NCBI GenBank assembly: GCA_024711345.1
Contig: JANJTA010000034.1
Coordinates: 1-64,000 of the forward strand
Direction: 5' to 3'
Length of the DNA stretch: 64,000 nt
Source of the DNA: Rhodanobacter sp.
GTDB lineage: Bacteria; Pseudomonadota; Gammaproteobacteria; Xanthomonadales; Rhodanobacteraceae
Position numbers and translations under genes: made by a program. The notes beneath the pieces are model-generated. The model saw only the letters and a list, made by a program, of their open reading frames with translations, was not told the origin of the DNA and did no database searches. Positions 37,390 through 45,310 of this stretch are shown here, in pieces (the stretch's first letter is position 1; each line of letters begins with the position of its first letter).

Positions 37390-37474
37390 TCAGCCCCACG
37401 GCGGCGGCTTGGCCACCATCAGCCAGAAGGCGGCGATCACCGCGAGGAAGGCGGCCCCGCGCCCGCAGGCGCAT
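37390..37474 (-). pseudogene. Possible frameshifted 27-residue membrane microprotein
   Basis: An ATG at 37474 has an excellent AGGAAGGGAAGC ribosome-binding site. Its own frame gives a 40-residue arginine-rich peptide. If one base of the four-G run (minus strand, 37455-37458) is removed, the frame becomes a basic start followed by AAFLAVIAAFWLMVAKPPPWG and a stop at 37390, a textbook single-helix microprotein. Either the gene is broken, or the base is a sequencing error, or the resemblance is chance. Confidence 0.3.
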
Positions 37475-37500
37475 GCTTCCCTTCCTGGCGTCCGGCGGCT

Positions 37501-38454
37501 TCAGCAGTAGCGGTCCGCCAGGCGGTCGGTGGCGCGCACCAGCTGGTCGACGATCGCCGGATCGGTGGCGCTGTGGCCGGCCAGCACCACGTGCAGCTGC
37601 GCCTCGGGCCAGGCCTGGCTGAGGTCGTAGGCGCTCTTCATCGGGCAGATGATGTCGTAGCGGCCGTGCACGATGGTGGCGGGGAGATGGCGGATGCGCC
37701 CGATGTCGCGCAGCAGCTGGTCGGGTTCGAGGAAGATGTTGTGGCGGAAGTAGTGCGCTTCCATCACCGCCAGGCTGACCGCCTTGTGCGGGTCCTCGAA
37801 GTCGCCGCCGGCGTCGGGATCGTGCAGCAGCGTGGTGCAGCCGCCCTCCCACGCGCTCCACGCCCGCGCCGCGGCGAGCCGGGTGGCTTCGTCGTCGCTG
37901 GTGAGGCGGCTCCAGTAGGCGTCCAGCATCGAGCCGCGCTCGGCCTCGGGGATGAAATCGAGGAAGCGCGCCCAGCGCTCGGGGAAGATCTGCGCGGCGC
38001 CGCCGTCGAGCTCGTTGAACCAGCGCAGCTCCTGCGGCCGGCCCAGGAAGATGCCGCGCAGCACCAGTCCCAGCACGCGCTCGGGATGCGTCTGCGCATA
38101 GGCCAGCGCCAGCGTCGAGCCCCACGAGCCGCCGAACACCACCCAGCGCTCGATCTCCAGTTGCTCCCGGATCGCCTCGATGTCGGCGACCAGGTGCCAG
38201 GTGGTGTTGTCGGTGAGTTCGGCGAACGGCGCGGATTGGCCGGCGCCGCGCTGGTCGAACAGCACGATGCGGTAGTACGCCGGGTTGAAGAAGCGCCGGT
38301 GGTACGGCGACAGCCCCGCGCCCGGGCCACCATGCAGGAACACCACCGGCAGGCCGGCGGGGTTGCCGCACTCTTCCACGTGCAGGCGGTGGATGGCATC
38401 GACGGCGATGCGCTGGCTGCGATACGGCTCGATTTCGGGGTACATCTCGCGCAT
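37501..38454 (-). CDS. pip: Proline iminopeptidase
   Basis: Removes N-terminal proline from peptides in the cytoplasm. The 317-residue alpha/beta hydrolase has the family oxyanion motif HGGPG at 41-45, LFDQRGAGQS, and the nucleophile Ser110 in GGSWGS. The cap domain is the helical segment around 140-230, and the C-terminal part VHGRYDIICP holds the acid residue, with the His in LAGHSA. Length matches the S33 Pip group (about 315). The start at 38454 gives the usual YPEIEPY opening. Confidence 0.95.
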   Translation of the reverse strand: MREMYPEIEPYRSQRIAVDAIHRLHVEECGNPAGLPVVFLHGGPGAGLSPYHRRFFNPAYYRIVLFDQRGAGQSAPFAELTDNTTWHLVADIEAIREQLEIERWVVFGGSWGSTLALAYAQTHPERVLGLVLRGIFLGRPQELRWFNELDGGAAQIFPERWARFLDFIPEAERGSMLDAYWSRLTSDDEATRLAAARAWSAWEGGCTTLLHDPDAGGDFEDPHKAVSLAVMEAHYFRHNIFLEPDQLLRDIGRIRHLPATIVHGRYDIICPMKSAYDLSQAWPEAQLHVVLAGHSATDPAIVDQLVRATDRLADRYC

Positions 38455-38513
38455 GGCGGGGATCTCTTGGGGATTTTCTCCTCCGCTGCGGGCAGGGGAG
38501 GGAGTTTGTTGCA

Positions 38514-40208
38514 TCAGGCGAACTGCAAGGCGGCGGTGAGGTCGCCCGGCGGCGGGCCGCCGGCGGCGACCATCGCCCGCTCGCGCAGCGCGAGGCCGGG
38601 CAGCTTGGCGAGGCCGAAGCGGCGGGTGATGAAGCGCAGGATCGAGCCGGTGTCGTAGACGGTATGGTCGACGAAACCGCGCCTGGCGAATGGCGACACC
38701 ACCAGCGCGGGGATGCGCGAACCCGGCCCCCAGCGGTCGCCCTTCGGTGGCGCCACGTGGTCCCACCAGCCGCCGTTCTCGTCCACGGTGATCACGACCA
38801 GCATGTTCGGCCACAGCGGGCTGGCCTGCAGCGCCTCGACCACCTGCGCCAGGTGGCGGTCGCCGGCGTCCACGCTGGCGTAGCCGGCGTGCATGTTGAG
38901 GTCGCCCTGTGGCTTGTAGAACGTCACCGGCGGCAGCGTGCCGGCGGCGGCCGCGGCGAGGAACCGGTTGCTGGCCGCCTCGCTGCCGGTGCCGGCGTCG
39001 CGCAGGTGCTGCGCCCGCGCCGCCGTGCCGGGCGCGAACTGGCGGAAGTAATTGAACGGCTGGTGGTGCGGCTGGAAGTTGGGCACTTCCGGAAACGCCT
39101 GGTGGTCGCCGTCGCCATGGCCGTCCAGCGCCAGCTGCCAGCCGCCGGCGTACCAGGCCCAGTCGACCCCGGCCGCGGACAGCGCGTCGCCGATGGTGAG
39201 GTGGCTTTGCGCGGGCAGGGTGTTCGGGCTGTCCGCATCGGCGAACCGCGGGTCGCGCTTGTCGTGGCCGAACGCCGGCGCGTAGGCCGGCCCCATGGTG
39301 TTGACCGCCCAGAAATCGGGGGTGAGTGCGTCGCGGGAGGCGAAGGTCGGACGGCCCTGCATCGCGCTGGCCGGCGAGTCCTCGGCCAGCTTCGGACGGA
39401 TGCCGGTGGGGCCGTCTTCCAGCGTGGCGATCTGGAACTTCGCCGGGCTGCGGTCGGCGTGCGGGTAGTAAGGCGGCTGCGCCGCGGCGAGGTACTGGTG
39501 GTTGAGGAACGAGCCGCCGAAGGCGCCCATGAAGAAGTTGTCGCACAGGGTGTACTGGCGGGCCAGCTGCCACAGCCGCAGGTGGGCTGCGCCGTCGGCG
39601 TAATGGCCCATGACCATGGCGCCGGCATTGCTCCAGGCGACGAAGCCGTCGTTGCGGCCGCCGTTGATCTGCAGCTGGTTCTCGTAGAAGCGGTGCACCA
39701 GGTCGCGGGTGATCACGCCGTGCGGCAGCGGCGCGCCGTCGGGCGTGGCCAGGGCGAACGGGCGGTTCGGCAGGTGGCCGAACGCCTGCTCGCCGATCTG
39801 GTAGTGGCGGCCGTCGACGGTCTGCGCGCGCGGCACCATGCCGCCCCAGATCGGCGGCAGCGTCTCGAACAGGCGGCCGTCGCGGTCGCGCTGGCGGTAG
39901 GCCGGCGAGTCGAGCGCCTGCAGCGGCCGGGCCAGCCCGGGGAAGCCTGCGAACAGGTTGTTGAAGCTGCGGTTCTCGGCGTACAGCACCACCACATGGC
40001 GGATGTGCCGGCGCAACTGCGCGTCGAGTGCCGCCGCGGCAGGGCTCGACGCCAGCGCGCGCCCGCCGAACGGCGTGCAGCCGCCGACGGTGAAGGCCGC
40101 GCCGGCCAGCGCGATGCCGCCAAGCAGGCGGCGACGTTCGGGGTTGGCGGGCGCCTCATCGGGCGAGGGCGGGCGCGGGTCGTCGGTCGGCTTGGTCGGG
40201 TCGGTCAT
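38514..40208 (-). CDS. Exported phosphoesterase (acid phosphatase / phospholipase C superfamily)
   Basis: A 564-residue protein of the phosphoesterase family that includes AcpA acid phosphatase and bacterial phospholipase C. The twin-arginine signal is RRRLLGGIALAGAAFTVGG, and a cysteine follows (GGC), so lipidation is possible. The metal-site motif is ENRSFNNLFAGFPG near 77-90, and the later block is ITVDENGGWWDHVAPPKGDRWGPGSRIP near 475-502. It would hydrolyse phosphomonoesters or phospholipids outside the inner membrane. The neighbour pip ends the same minus-strand run 59 bases further on. Confidence 0.88.
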   Translation of the reverse strand: MTDPTKPTDDPRPPSPDEAPANPERRRLLGGIALAGAAFTVGGCTPFGGRALASSPAAAALDAQLRRHIRHVVVLYAENRSFNNLFAGFPGLARPLQALDSPAYRQRDRDGRLFETLPPIWGGMVPRAQTVDGRHYQIGEQAFGHLPNRPFALATPDGAPLPHGVITRDLVHRFYENQLQINGGRNDGFVAWSNAGAMVMGHYADGAAHLRLWQLARQYTLCDNFFMGAFGGSFLNHQYLAAAQPPYYPHADRSPAKFQIATLEDGPTGIRPKLAEDSPASAMQGRPTFASRDALTPDFWAVNTMGPAYAPAFGHDKRDPRFADADSPNTLPAQSHLTIGDALSAAGVDWAWYAGGWQLALDGHGDGDHQAFPEVPNFQPHHQPFNYFRQFAPGTAARAQHLRDAGTGSEAASNRFLAAAAAGTLPPVTFYKPQGDLNMHAGYASVDAGDRHLAQVVEALQASPLWPNMLVVITVDENGGWWDHVAPPKGDRWGPGSRIPALVVSPFARRGFVDHTVYDTGSILRFITRRFGLAKLPGLALRERAMVAAGGPPPGDLTAALQFA

Positions 40209-40233
40209 GGGCTCGGTCGGTAGTGGAGGTGGC

Positions 40234-40743
40234 TCAGTCGTCGGACATGGCCCGTGCCGCCTTCCACATCGCGCGGGTCAGCGGGCGGTGCTCGTGCGGC
40301 GTCTGCAGCACGATCAGGGTGGTGGTGCTGGTGCTGGGGCTGGTCTTCAGCAAGCGGTCGAGCACGGCTTCGAGGTGGCCGATCGACATGGCCACCACGT
40401 GCAGCAGGGCCGAATCCTCGCCGGCCAGGCGGCGGCATTCGAGCACTTCGGGAATGTCCGCGACCAGCGCACCGATGCGCGCGCAGGTGGTGCCGTCGCA
40501 GCGCAGGCGGATCATCGCGCTGATGCCGTAGCCGAGCCGCTTCGGATCGACGCTGGCGCGGTAGCCGCTGATCACCCCGGCCTCCTCCAGCCGCTTCACC
40601 CGCTCGGCCACTGCCGGCGCGGACAGACGCACCTTGCGGCCCAGCTCGGCGTAGCCCAGGCGTGCGTCCTGCTGCAGCGCCTCCAGCAGTTGCCAATCCT
40701 TGTCGTCGAGTTCCGGCTTCGCTTCGATGACTTTCGATTCCAA
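40234..40743 (-). CDS. Lrp/AsnC-family transcriptional regulator
   Basis: A 169-residue regulator with an N-terminal helix-turn-helix (LDDKDWQLLEALQQDARLGYAELGRKVRLSAPAVAERVKRLEEAGVI, about 12-57) and a C-terminal RAM ligand-binding domain. I prefer the TTG at 40743, which has GGAG eight bases upstream and gives the usual Lrp-type length; an ATG at 40806 would add 21 residues with no family match. It is divergent from the EamA exporter gene. A regulator of this class next to an exporter often responds to an amino acid and controls its export. Confidence 0.88.
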   Translation of the reverse strand: MESKVIEAKPELDDKDWQLLEALQQDARLGYAELGRKVRLSAPAVAERVKRLEEAGVISGYRASVDPKRLGYGISAMIRLRCDGTTCARIGALVADIPEVLECRRLAGEDSALLHVVAMSIGHLEAVLDRLLKTSPSTSTTTLIVLQTPHEHRPLTRAMWKAARAMSDD

Positions 40744-40870
40744 GGCAGGGCTCCAGAAAAGCGATGTCGATCGCTGGCGAAACACCGGCGAAACGATCCG
40801 GGACATTATTCCCCGAGCTGGACGCCAAGACTAGGATGCGCACTTCCCCACCCCCAGGAATCCGCCCCCC

Positions 40871-41800
40871 ATGGATACCGCTGAACGTCTCGATGGCCGC
40901 GCCCTGCTCGCCATCGCGATTGCCCTGCTGACCTGGTCGTCGGCGTATGCCGCGATCGCCTATGCCTTGCCCGCGTTCACCCCGGGCGAGGTGGCGTTCG
41001 CGCGGCTGCTGATCGGCTCGCTGTGCTTCGCCGCGCTGCTGCGGGTGAAGCGCGTGCCGTTGCCGGCGCGGCGCGACTGGCCGCTGCTGGCCCTGCTGGG
41101 CGTGCTCGGCCTCACCGTCTACCACCTGTGCCTGAACTACGCCGAGACGCGCATCGCCAGCGGCACCGCCTCGATCCTGATCTCGCTGGTGCCGGCCGCG
41201 ACCGCGGCGGTGTCGGCGCTGTGGCTGCGCGAACGGCTGATGTTGCGCACCTGGATCGGGCTGGCGGTGGCATTGCTCGGCACCGTGCTGGTGGTGCTGG
41301 CCAGCGGGCAGCGCGTGGAGATGGATCCGCATGCCTTGCTGGTGCTGGTCTGCGTGGCTGTCTCGGCGATCTTCTTCGTGGGCCAGAAGGCCTTGTTCGC
41401 GCGCAACAGCATGCTCGGCGTCACCGCGTTCACTTTTTTCGCCGGCACGCTCGCTGCGCTGCCGTTCGGCTGGCACCTGCCGCAAGCGCTGACGGCGGCG
41501 TCGTGGGCGCGCATCGGCGCACTGCTGTGGCTGGGCATCGCGCCGACCTTCGTCGGTTATCTCGCGTGGAACATGGCGGTGAACCGCGCCTCGGCGTCGC
41601 GGGTCAGCAGCTTCATCTACCTGTCGCCGCCGATCGCGCTGCTGATCGGCTGGCTGTGGCTGCACGAGGTGCCGAACGCGCTGATCCTGGTCGGCGGTGC
41701 GGTGACCATCGGCGGCGTGGTGCTGGCCAATGCGCGCCGCCGCGTCGCGCCGGCAGCGATCGTTCCGGCCGCGCCGGCCGAGGCGTGCGAGCGATGCTGA
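40871..41800 (+). CDS. EamA-family (DMT) metabolite exporter
   Basis: A 309-residue inner-membrane protein with ten hydrophobic helices arranged as two five-helix EamA repeats (about 15-145 and 150-290). Typical segments are VAFARLLIGSLCFAALL, YAETRIASGTASILISLVPA and FVGYLAWNMAVNRASASRVSSFIYLSPPIALLIGW. Members export amino acids, drugs or nucleotides. Its divergence from an Lrp/AsnC regulator points to amino-acid efflux. The cupin gene follows 10 bases after its stop. Confidence 0.88.
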   Translation: MDTAERLDGRALLAIAIALLTWSSAYAAIAYALPAFTPGEVAFARLLIGSLCFAALLRVKRVPLPARRDWPLLALLGVLGLTVYHLCLNYAETRIASGTASILISLVPAATAAVSALWLRERLMLRTWIGLAVALLGTVLVVLASGQRVEMDPHALLVLVCVAVSAIFFVGQKALFARNSMLGVTAFTFFAGTLAALPFGWHLPQALTAASWARIGALLWLGIAPTFVGYLAWNMAVNRASASRVSSFIYLSPPIALLIGWLWLHEVPNALILVGGAVTIGGVVLANARRRVAPAAIVPAAPAEACERC

Positions 41801-41810
41801 GGGACGCGTG

Positions 41811-42110
41811 ATGGATCGTCTCTTCGACCTGGCGCAGCAGGCCGCGCAGTTGGAACAGGCCTGGCGATCGAAGCGGTTGGCGCGCGTCGGCGACACCAGC
41901 CTCAAGCTGACGCGGATGGACGCCCAAGCCTACCCGGACGAGACGCATGCGTATGCCGAGGGCCTGCTGGTGCTCGACGGTGAACTGCATCTGGACGTGG
42001 CGGGCGAGACCGTCACGGTGACGGCGGGCCAGCTCTACATGGTGCCGGCCGGCGTATCCCACGCGGTTCGGCCGGGCAGCCACGGGACCCTGCTGATCAT
42101 TGATGCTTGA
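41811..42110 (+). CDS. Small single-domain cupin protein
   Basis: A 99-residue protein whose middle is a cupin barrel: EGLLVLDGELHLDVAGETVTVTAGQLYMVPAGVSHAVRPGSHGTLLIID. The His of the second motif (GVSHAV) is present, and the first motif is degenerate, so metal binding is uncertain. It is co-directional with the EamA gene, 10 bases after it, and may sense or modify a compound that the exporter handles. It is convergent with the FmdE-like gene, six bases away. Confidence 0.75.
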   Translation: MDRLFDLAQQAAQLEQAWRSKRLARVGDTSLKLTRMDAQAYPDETHAYAEGLLVLDGELHLDVAGETVTVTAGQLYMVPAGVSHAVRPGSHGTLLIIDA

Positions 42111-42116
42111 AGGCGT

Positions 42117-42731
42117 TCAGTGCAGCCGGGTCAGCCGCAATACCTGCGGATCGTCCGCGTGCTCCAGCAGCAGGCGCCGCACGCGGCCCTGCCAGGCCTG
42201 GGCGAAGGCAGCGCGCTGCTCCGCACCGGCGCCGGGCTGCAGCGCGCCAACCATCAACTCGCGCAGGTTCGGCGCCGCCGGGACCGTGGACAGGTCCAGC
42301 TCGACCGCCACGGCGGTACCGTTGTCGCGGCGCCTGAACTGCACCGCGGCGGTGCCCGGAGTGGTCGCGTAATCCAGCAGCGACTGCCGCACGAAACGAC
42401 CACCGATGCCATGGAAACCGTTGCCCGCGGCGGCGCCGGTGACCAGGGTCAGCACCTGCGCGATGACCCCGGTGACGCCCTCGCTCTCGGCCGCCGGCAT
42501 GCGCACCGTGATGCCGCCGCGCTCGGCCGGTTCGTCCGGATACAACGCCTGCAGTGCGGTGCGCGCCATCAACCAGGCGCCGGCCACGGTGGGGCAGGAG
42601 TGGCCGGCCAGTCGTACGGCGTCGACGTAGGCATATTCCAGCAGGCCATCCTCGGCGGCGCCGAGGAAGGCGGCCAGCGGATCGCGCATGCGGATGCGCG
42701 GCGCCTGCTCGTAGAACGCGGGGTGGTTCAT
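42117..42731 (-). CDS. FmdE-like hypothetical protein
   Basis: A 204-residue protein with a possible metal-binding motif LAGHSCPTVAGAWLMA near 42-57, similar in spacing to the HLCPG...G...A element of FmdE-family proteins (first studied as formylmethanofuran dehydrogenase subunit E). The region that follows (ITVRMPAAESEGVTGVIAQVLTLVTGAAAGNGFHGIGG) also recalls this family. No signal peptide or membrane helix is seen. The remote similarity and lack of a functional hallmark leave the reaction unknown. It is seven bases downstream of the DUF2249 gene and likely co-translated. Confidence 0.55.
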   Translation of the reverse strand: MNHPAFYEQAPRIRMRDPLAAFLGAAEDGLLEYAYVDAVRLAGHSCPTVAGAWLMARTALQALYPDEPAERGGITVRMPAAESEGVTGVIAQVLTLVTGAAAGNGFHGIGGRFVRQSLLDYATTPGTAAVQFRRRDNGTAVAVELDLSTVPAAPNLRELMVGALQPGAGAEQRAAFAQAWQGRVRRLLLEHADDPQVLRLTRLH

Positions 42732-42738
42732 GCGGCGC

Positions 42739-43005
42739 TCACTCGGTCGGCAGGCCGGTGATGCCGAAGTCGATCACCACCGCGTCGGCGTCGCGCTGGC
42801 GATAGGTCACCGTGAGGTTGTCGCCCAGGCGCTCGCGCAGCTGGGCGATCAGCGGGATCGGATCGTGGTCGTTGACGAAGCGCATCGTCTCGCCCGAGCG
42901 CAGGGCGCCGATCGCGCCGAAGATCGCCGAATGGCGGAAGCGCCGGGCCACGCCGCGGGCGTCGAAGAGGTGGACGTTCTGTTCGGCAACGGCATCGATG
43001 GACAT
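42739..43005 (-). CDS. DUF2249 (TusA-like fold) small protein
   Basis: An 88-residue protein with the DUF2249 pattern: VHLFDARGVARRFRHSAIFGAIGAL, then the hallmark RFVNDHDPIPLIAQL and a closing beta-strand. Members are TusA-like and often occur with nitric-oxide, hemerythrin or metal-sulfur genes. I chose the ATG at 43005; an upstream frame continues to 43065. The conserved TusA cysteine is absent, so sulfur transfer is not implied. It lies between ubiE and the FmdE-like gene. Confidence 0.72.
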   Translation of the reverse strand: MSIDAVAEQNVHLFDARGVARRFRHSAIFGAIGALRSGETMRFVNDHDPIPLIAQLRERLGDNLTVTYRQRDADAVVIDFGITGLPTE

Positions 43006-43085
43006 GGTGGGGGTGCTCGCAATCAAGGGAGCACCCAACATACGCCGCGCGCCACGGCGCGCCACTGATCTGGATCAGGGCGGCC

Positions 43086-43853
43086 CTAGGACTTGTACGC
43101 GCGATGGATCGCCACGACGCCGTTGGTGAGGTTGCGCACCTCGACGCGGCCGAAGCCGGCGCGCTCCATCATGCCCTTGAGCGTTTCCTGGTCCGGGTGC
43201 TTGCGGATCGATTCGGCCAGGTACTGGTAGCTGTCGGCGTCGCCGGCGAACAGCCGGCCCAGCTTCGGCAGCACCTTGAACGAGTGGAAGTCGTACAGCT
43301 TGCCGAACAGTTCGCTCTGCACGCGCGAGAACTCCAGCACCAGCGCGCGGCCGCCCGGCTTCAGCACGCGGCAGATGTCGGCCAGCGCCTGCTCCTTGTC
43401 GGTGACGTTGCGCAGGCCGAAGGCCATGGTCACCGCGTCGAAGGAATTGTCGGGAAACGGCAGCCGCTCGGCGTTGAGCTGCGCCCAGCGCAGGCCGGCG
43501 ACCAGCCCGCGGTCGGTGAGGCGGTCGCGGCCGACGCCGAGCATTGCCGCGTTGATGTCGCCGACCACCACCTCGCCCGCGTCGCCCACCACCGGCTTGA
43601 GCAGCGCGGCGATGTCGCCGGTGCCACCGGCCAGGTCCAGCACGCGGTCGCCGCGGCGTACGCCGCTGACCGCCACGAAGTGGCGCTTCCACAGCCGGTG
43701 GATGCCGAACGACATCAGGTCGTTCATCAGGTCGTAGTTCTTCGCGACCGAGGTGAACACCTGGCCGACCAGCTTCTGCTTGTCGCCGACGGGCACGTCG
43801 CGGAAGCCGAAGTGGGTGGTGGAGCCAGGCGGGGTAGGAGGCTGATTGTTCAT
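43086..43853 (-). CDS. ubiE: Ubiquinone/menaquinone C-methyltransferase UbiE
   Basis: Methylates the ring carbon of the ubiquinone precursor with S-adenosylmethionine. The 255-residue protein has the SAM-binding motif [12 protein letters not shown] near 70-81, the family hallmark [17 protein letters not shown] near 40-56, and [13 protein letters not shown]. Length matches E. coli UbiE (251). It is 34 kb from ubiJ and ubiB, which sit together elsewhere in this window; in E. coli the three are adjacent. Confidence 0.96.
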   Translation of the reverse strand: MNNQPPTPPGSTTHFGFRDVPVGDKQKLVGQVFTSVAKNYDLMNDLMSFGIHRLWKRHFVAVSGVRRGDRVLDLAGGTGDIAALLKPVVGDAGEVVVGDINAAMLGVGRDRLTDRGLVAGLRWAQLNAERLPFPDNSFDAVTMAFGLRNVTDKEQALADICRVLKPGGRALVLEFSRVQSELFGKLYDFHSFKVLPKLGRLFAGDADSYQYLAESIRKHPDQETLKGMMERAGFGRVEVRNLTNGVVAIHRAYKS

Positions 43854-43923
43854 CGGGGCGATGGTACCGGAGGCGGGGTTGGGGATTCGGGAGAGCAGGG
43901 CATGCGGCGAGGACGCGGCGACC

Positions 43924-45279
43924 TCATTGCAGCGTCGGCTCGCCGTCCTGCTTGTAGACCACGCCGTCCTTCATCACGAAGCTGACGTGCTGCATGACGG
44001 TGATGTCGTCCAGCGGGTTGCCCGGCACGGCGATCACGTCGGCGCCGCGGCCCACCGCGATGCGGCCGAGCTGGTCGGACTTGTGCAGCAACTCGGCGGC
44101 GTGGGTGGTGGCGGCCTGCAGCACGAACATCGGCGGCATGCCGGCCTGCACCATGAAGGCGAATTCCTTCGCGTTGTCGCCGTGCGGGTAGACGCCGGCG
44201 TCGGTGCCGAAGGCGATCTTCACGCCGGCCTTGTACGCCTTGCCGGCGGTGGCCACGATCACCGGGCCGACTTCCTCGGCCTTGCGCGCGACCTGCGGCG
44301 GGTACCAGCCCTGCTTCGCCTTCTCCATCACGTACTGGCCGGCGATGATGGTGGGCACGTACCAGGTGCCGTGTTCCTTCATCAGCTTCATGTCGGCCGC
44401 GTCCATGAAGGTGCCGTGCTCGATCGAGTCCACCCCGCCCAGCACCGCGCGGCGGATCGCCTCGGCGCCGTGTGCGTGGGCCGCCACGGTGAAGCCGTCG
44501 TCGTGCGCGGCGGCGACCACGGCCTGGATCTCCTCCAGCGTCATCTGCGGGTTGCCGGAGCTGGAGCTTTCGTCCAGCACGCCGCCGGAGGGCATGATCT
44601 TGATCAGGTCGGCGCCGTCCTTGTAGTGCTGGCGCACGGCTTTCCATGCCTCGGCGGGCGAGTCGATGATGCCGTCCTTCGGGCCGGGGTCGGCCTGCAG
44701 ATCCCAGCGGAAGCCGTTGCTCGGGTCGGCGTGGCCGCCGGTGCTGCCGATGGGCTTGCCGGCGCTGAAGACGTGCGGGCCGGGCACCAGGCCGGCGTTG
44801 ATCGCGTTGCGCAACGCGAACGACGCGTTGTCGTCGTCGCCGAGGTTGCGCACCGTGGTGAAGCCGGCCAGCAGCGTGCGCCTGGCGTAGACGGTGCCGC
44901 GGATCGCATGGTCGGCCGGATTGAGGCGGAACTTGTCGCTGTAGGAGTTCCTGCTGAACTGCATGGTCAGGTGCGTATGCGCGTCGATCAGCCCCGGCAT
45001 GCAGGTGGCGTCCGCCAGCCTGGTGACGTCCGGGTTGCCGGACGCCTGGCGGTACCGCTCGACGTCGACGGCGCCGGGGCGGATCTCCTTGATCCGGCCA
45101 TCCGCGACGACCAGCGTGGTCTGGCCCAGCATCCTGCCGGCGGCCGGATCGAGCAGGCGCGCGCATTCGATCAGCTTGATCCGCTGGTCGCCGGCCGCGC
45201 CGGCGGGCGGCGCATCGGCGCCGGCGGCGAGCGGCAGGCAGGATAGGGCGGCGGCGAACAGCAGGCGAGGCATGGACAT
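43924..45279 (-). CDS. Exported metal-dependent amidohydrolase (Xaa-Pro dipeptidase-like)
   Basis: A 451-residue protein with a signal peptide ([17 protein letters not shown]). The amidohydrolase metal site begins HTH at 101-103 ([10 protein letters not shown]), continues with KIMPSGG (the carbamylated Lys position), [17 protein letters not shown] and TDAG. This is the imidazolonepropionase-like group that includes prolidases acting on Xaa-Pro dipeptides. The true substrate is unproven. It follows plsB by 31 bases and may be co-transcribed with it. Confidence 0.85.
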   Translation of the reverse strand: MSMPRLLFAAALSCLPLAAGADAPPAGAAGDQRIKLIECARLLDPAAGRMLGQTTLVVADGRIKEIRPGAVDVERYRQASGNPDVTRLADATCMPGLIDAHTHLTMQFSRNSYSDKFRLNPADHAIRGTVYARRTLLAGFTTVRNLGDDDNASFALRNAINAGLVPGPHVFSAGKPIGSTGGHADPSNGFRWDLQADPGPKDGIIDSPAEAWKAVRQHYKDGADLIKIMPSGGVLDESSSSGNPQMTLEEIQAVVAAAHDDGFTVAAHAHGAEAIRRAVLGGVDSIEHGTFMDAADMKLMKEHGTWYVPTIIAGQYVMEKAKQGWYPPQVARKAEEVGPVIVATAGKAYKAGVKIAFGTDAGVYPHGDNAKEFAFMVQAGMPPMFVLQAATTHAAELLHKSDQLGRIAVGRGADVIAVPGNPLDDITVMQHVSFVMKDGVVYKQDGEPTLQ

Positions 45280-45310
45280 GGGTGGATCCCCTGACGGCAG
45301 TGCGGCCATC

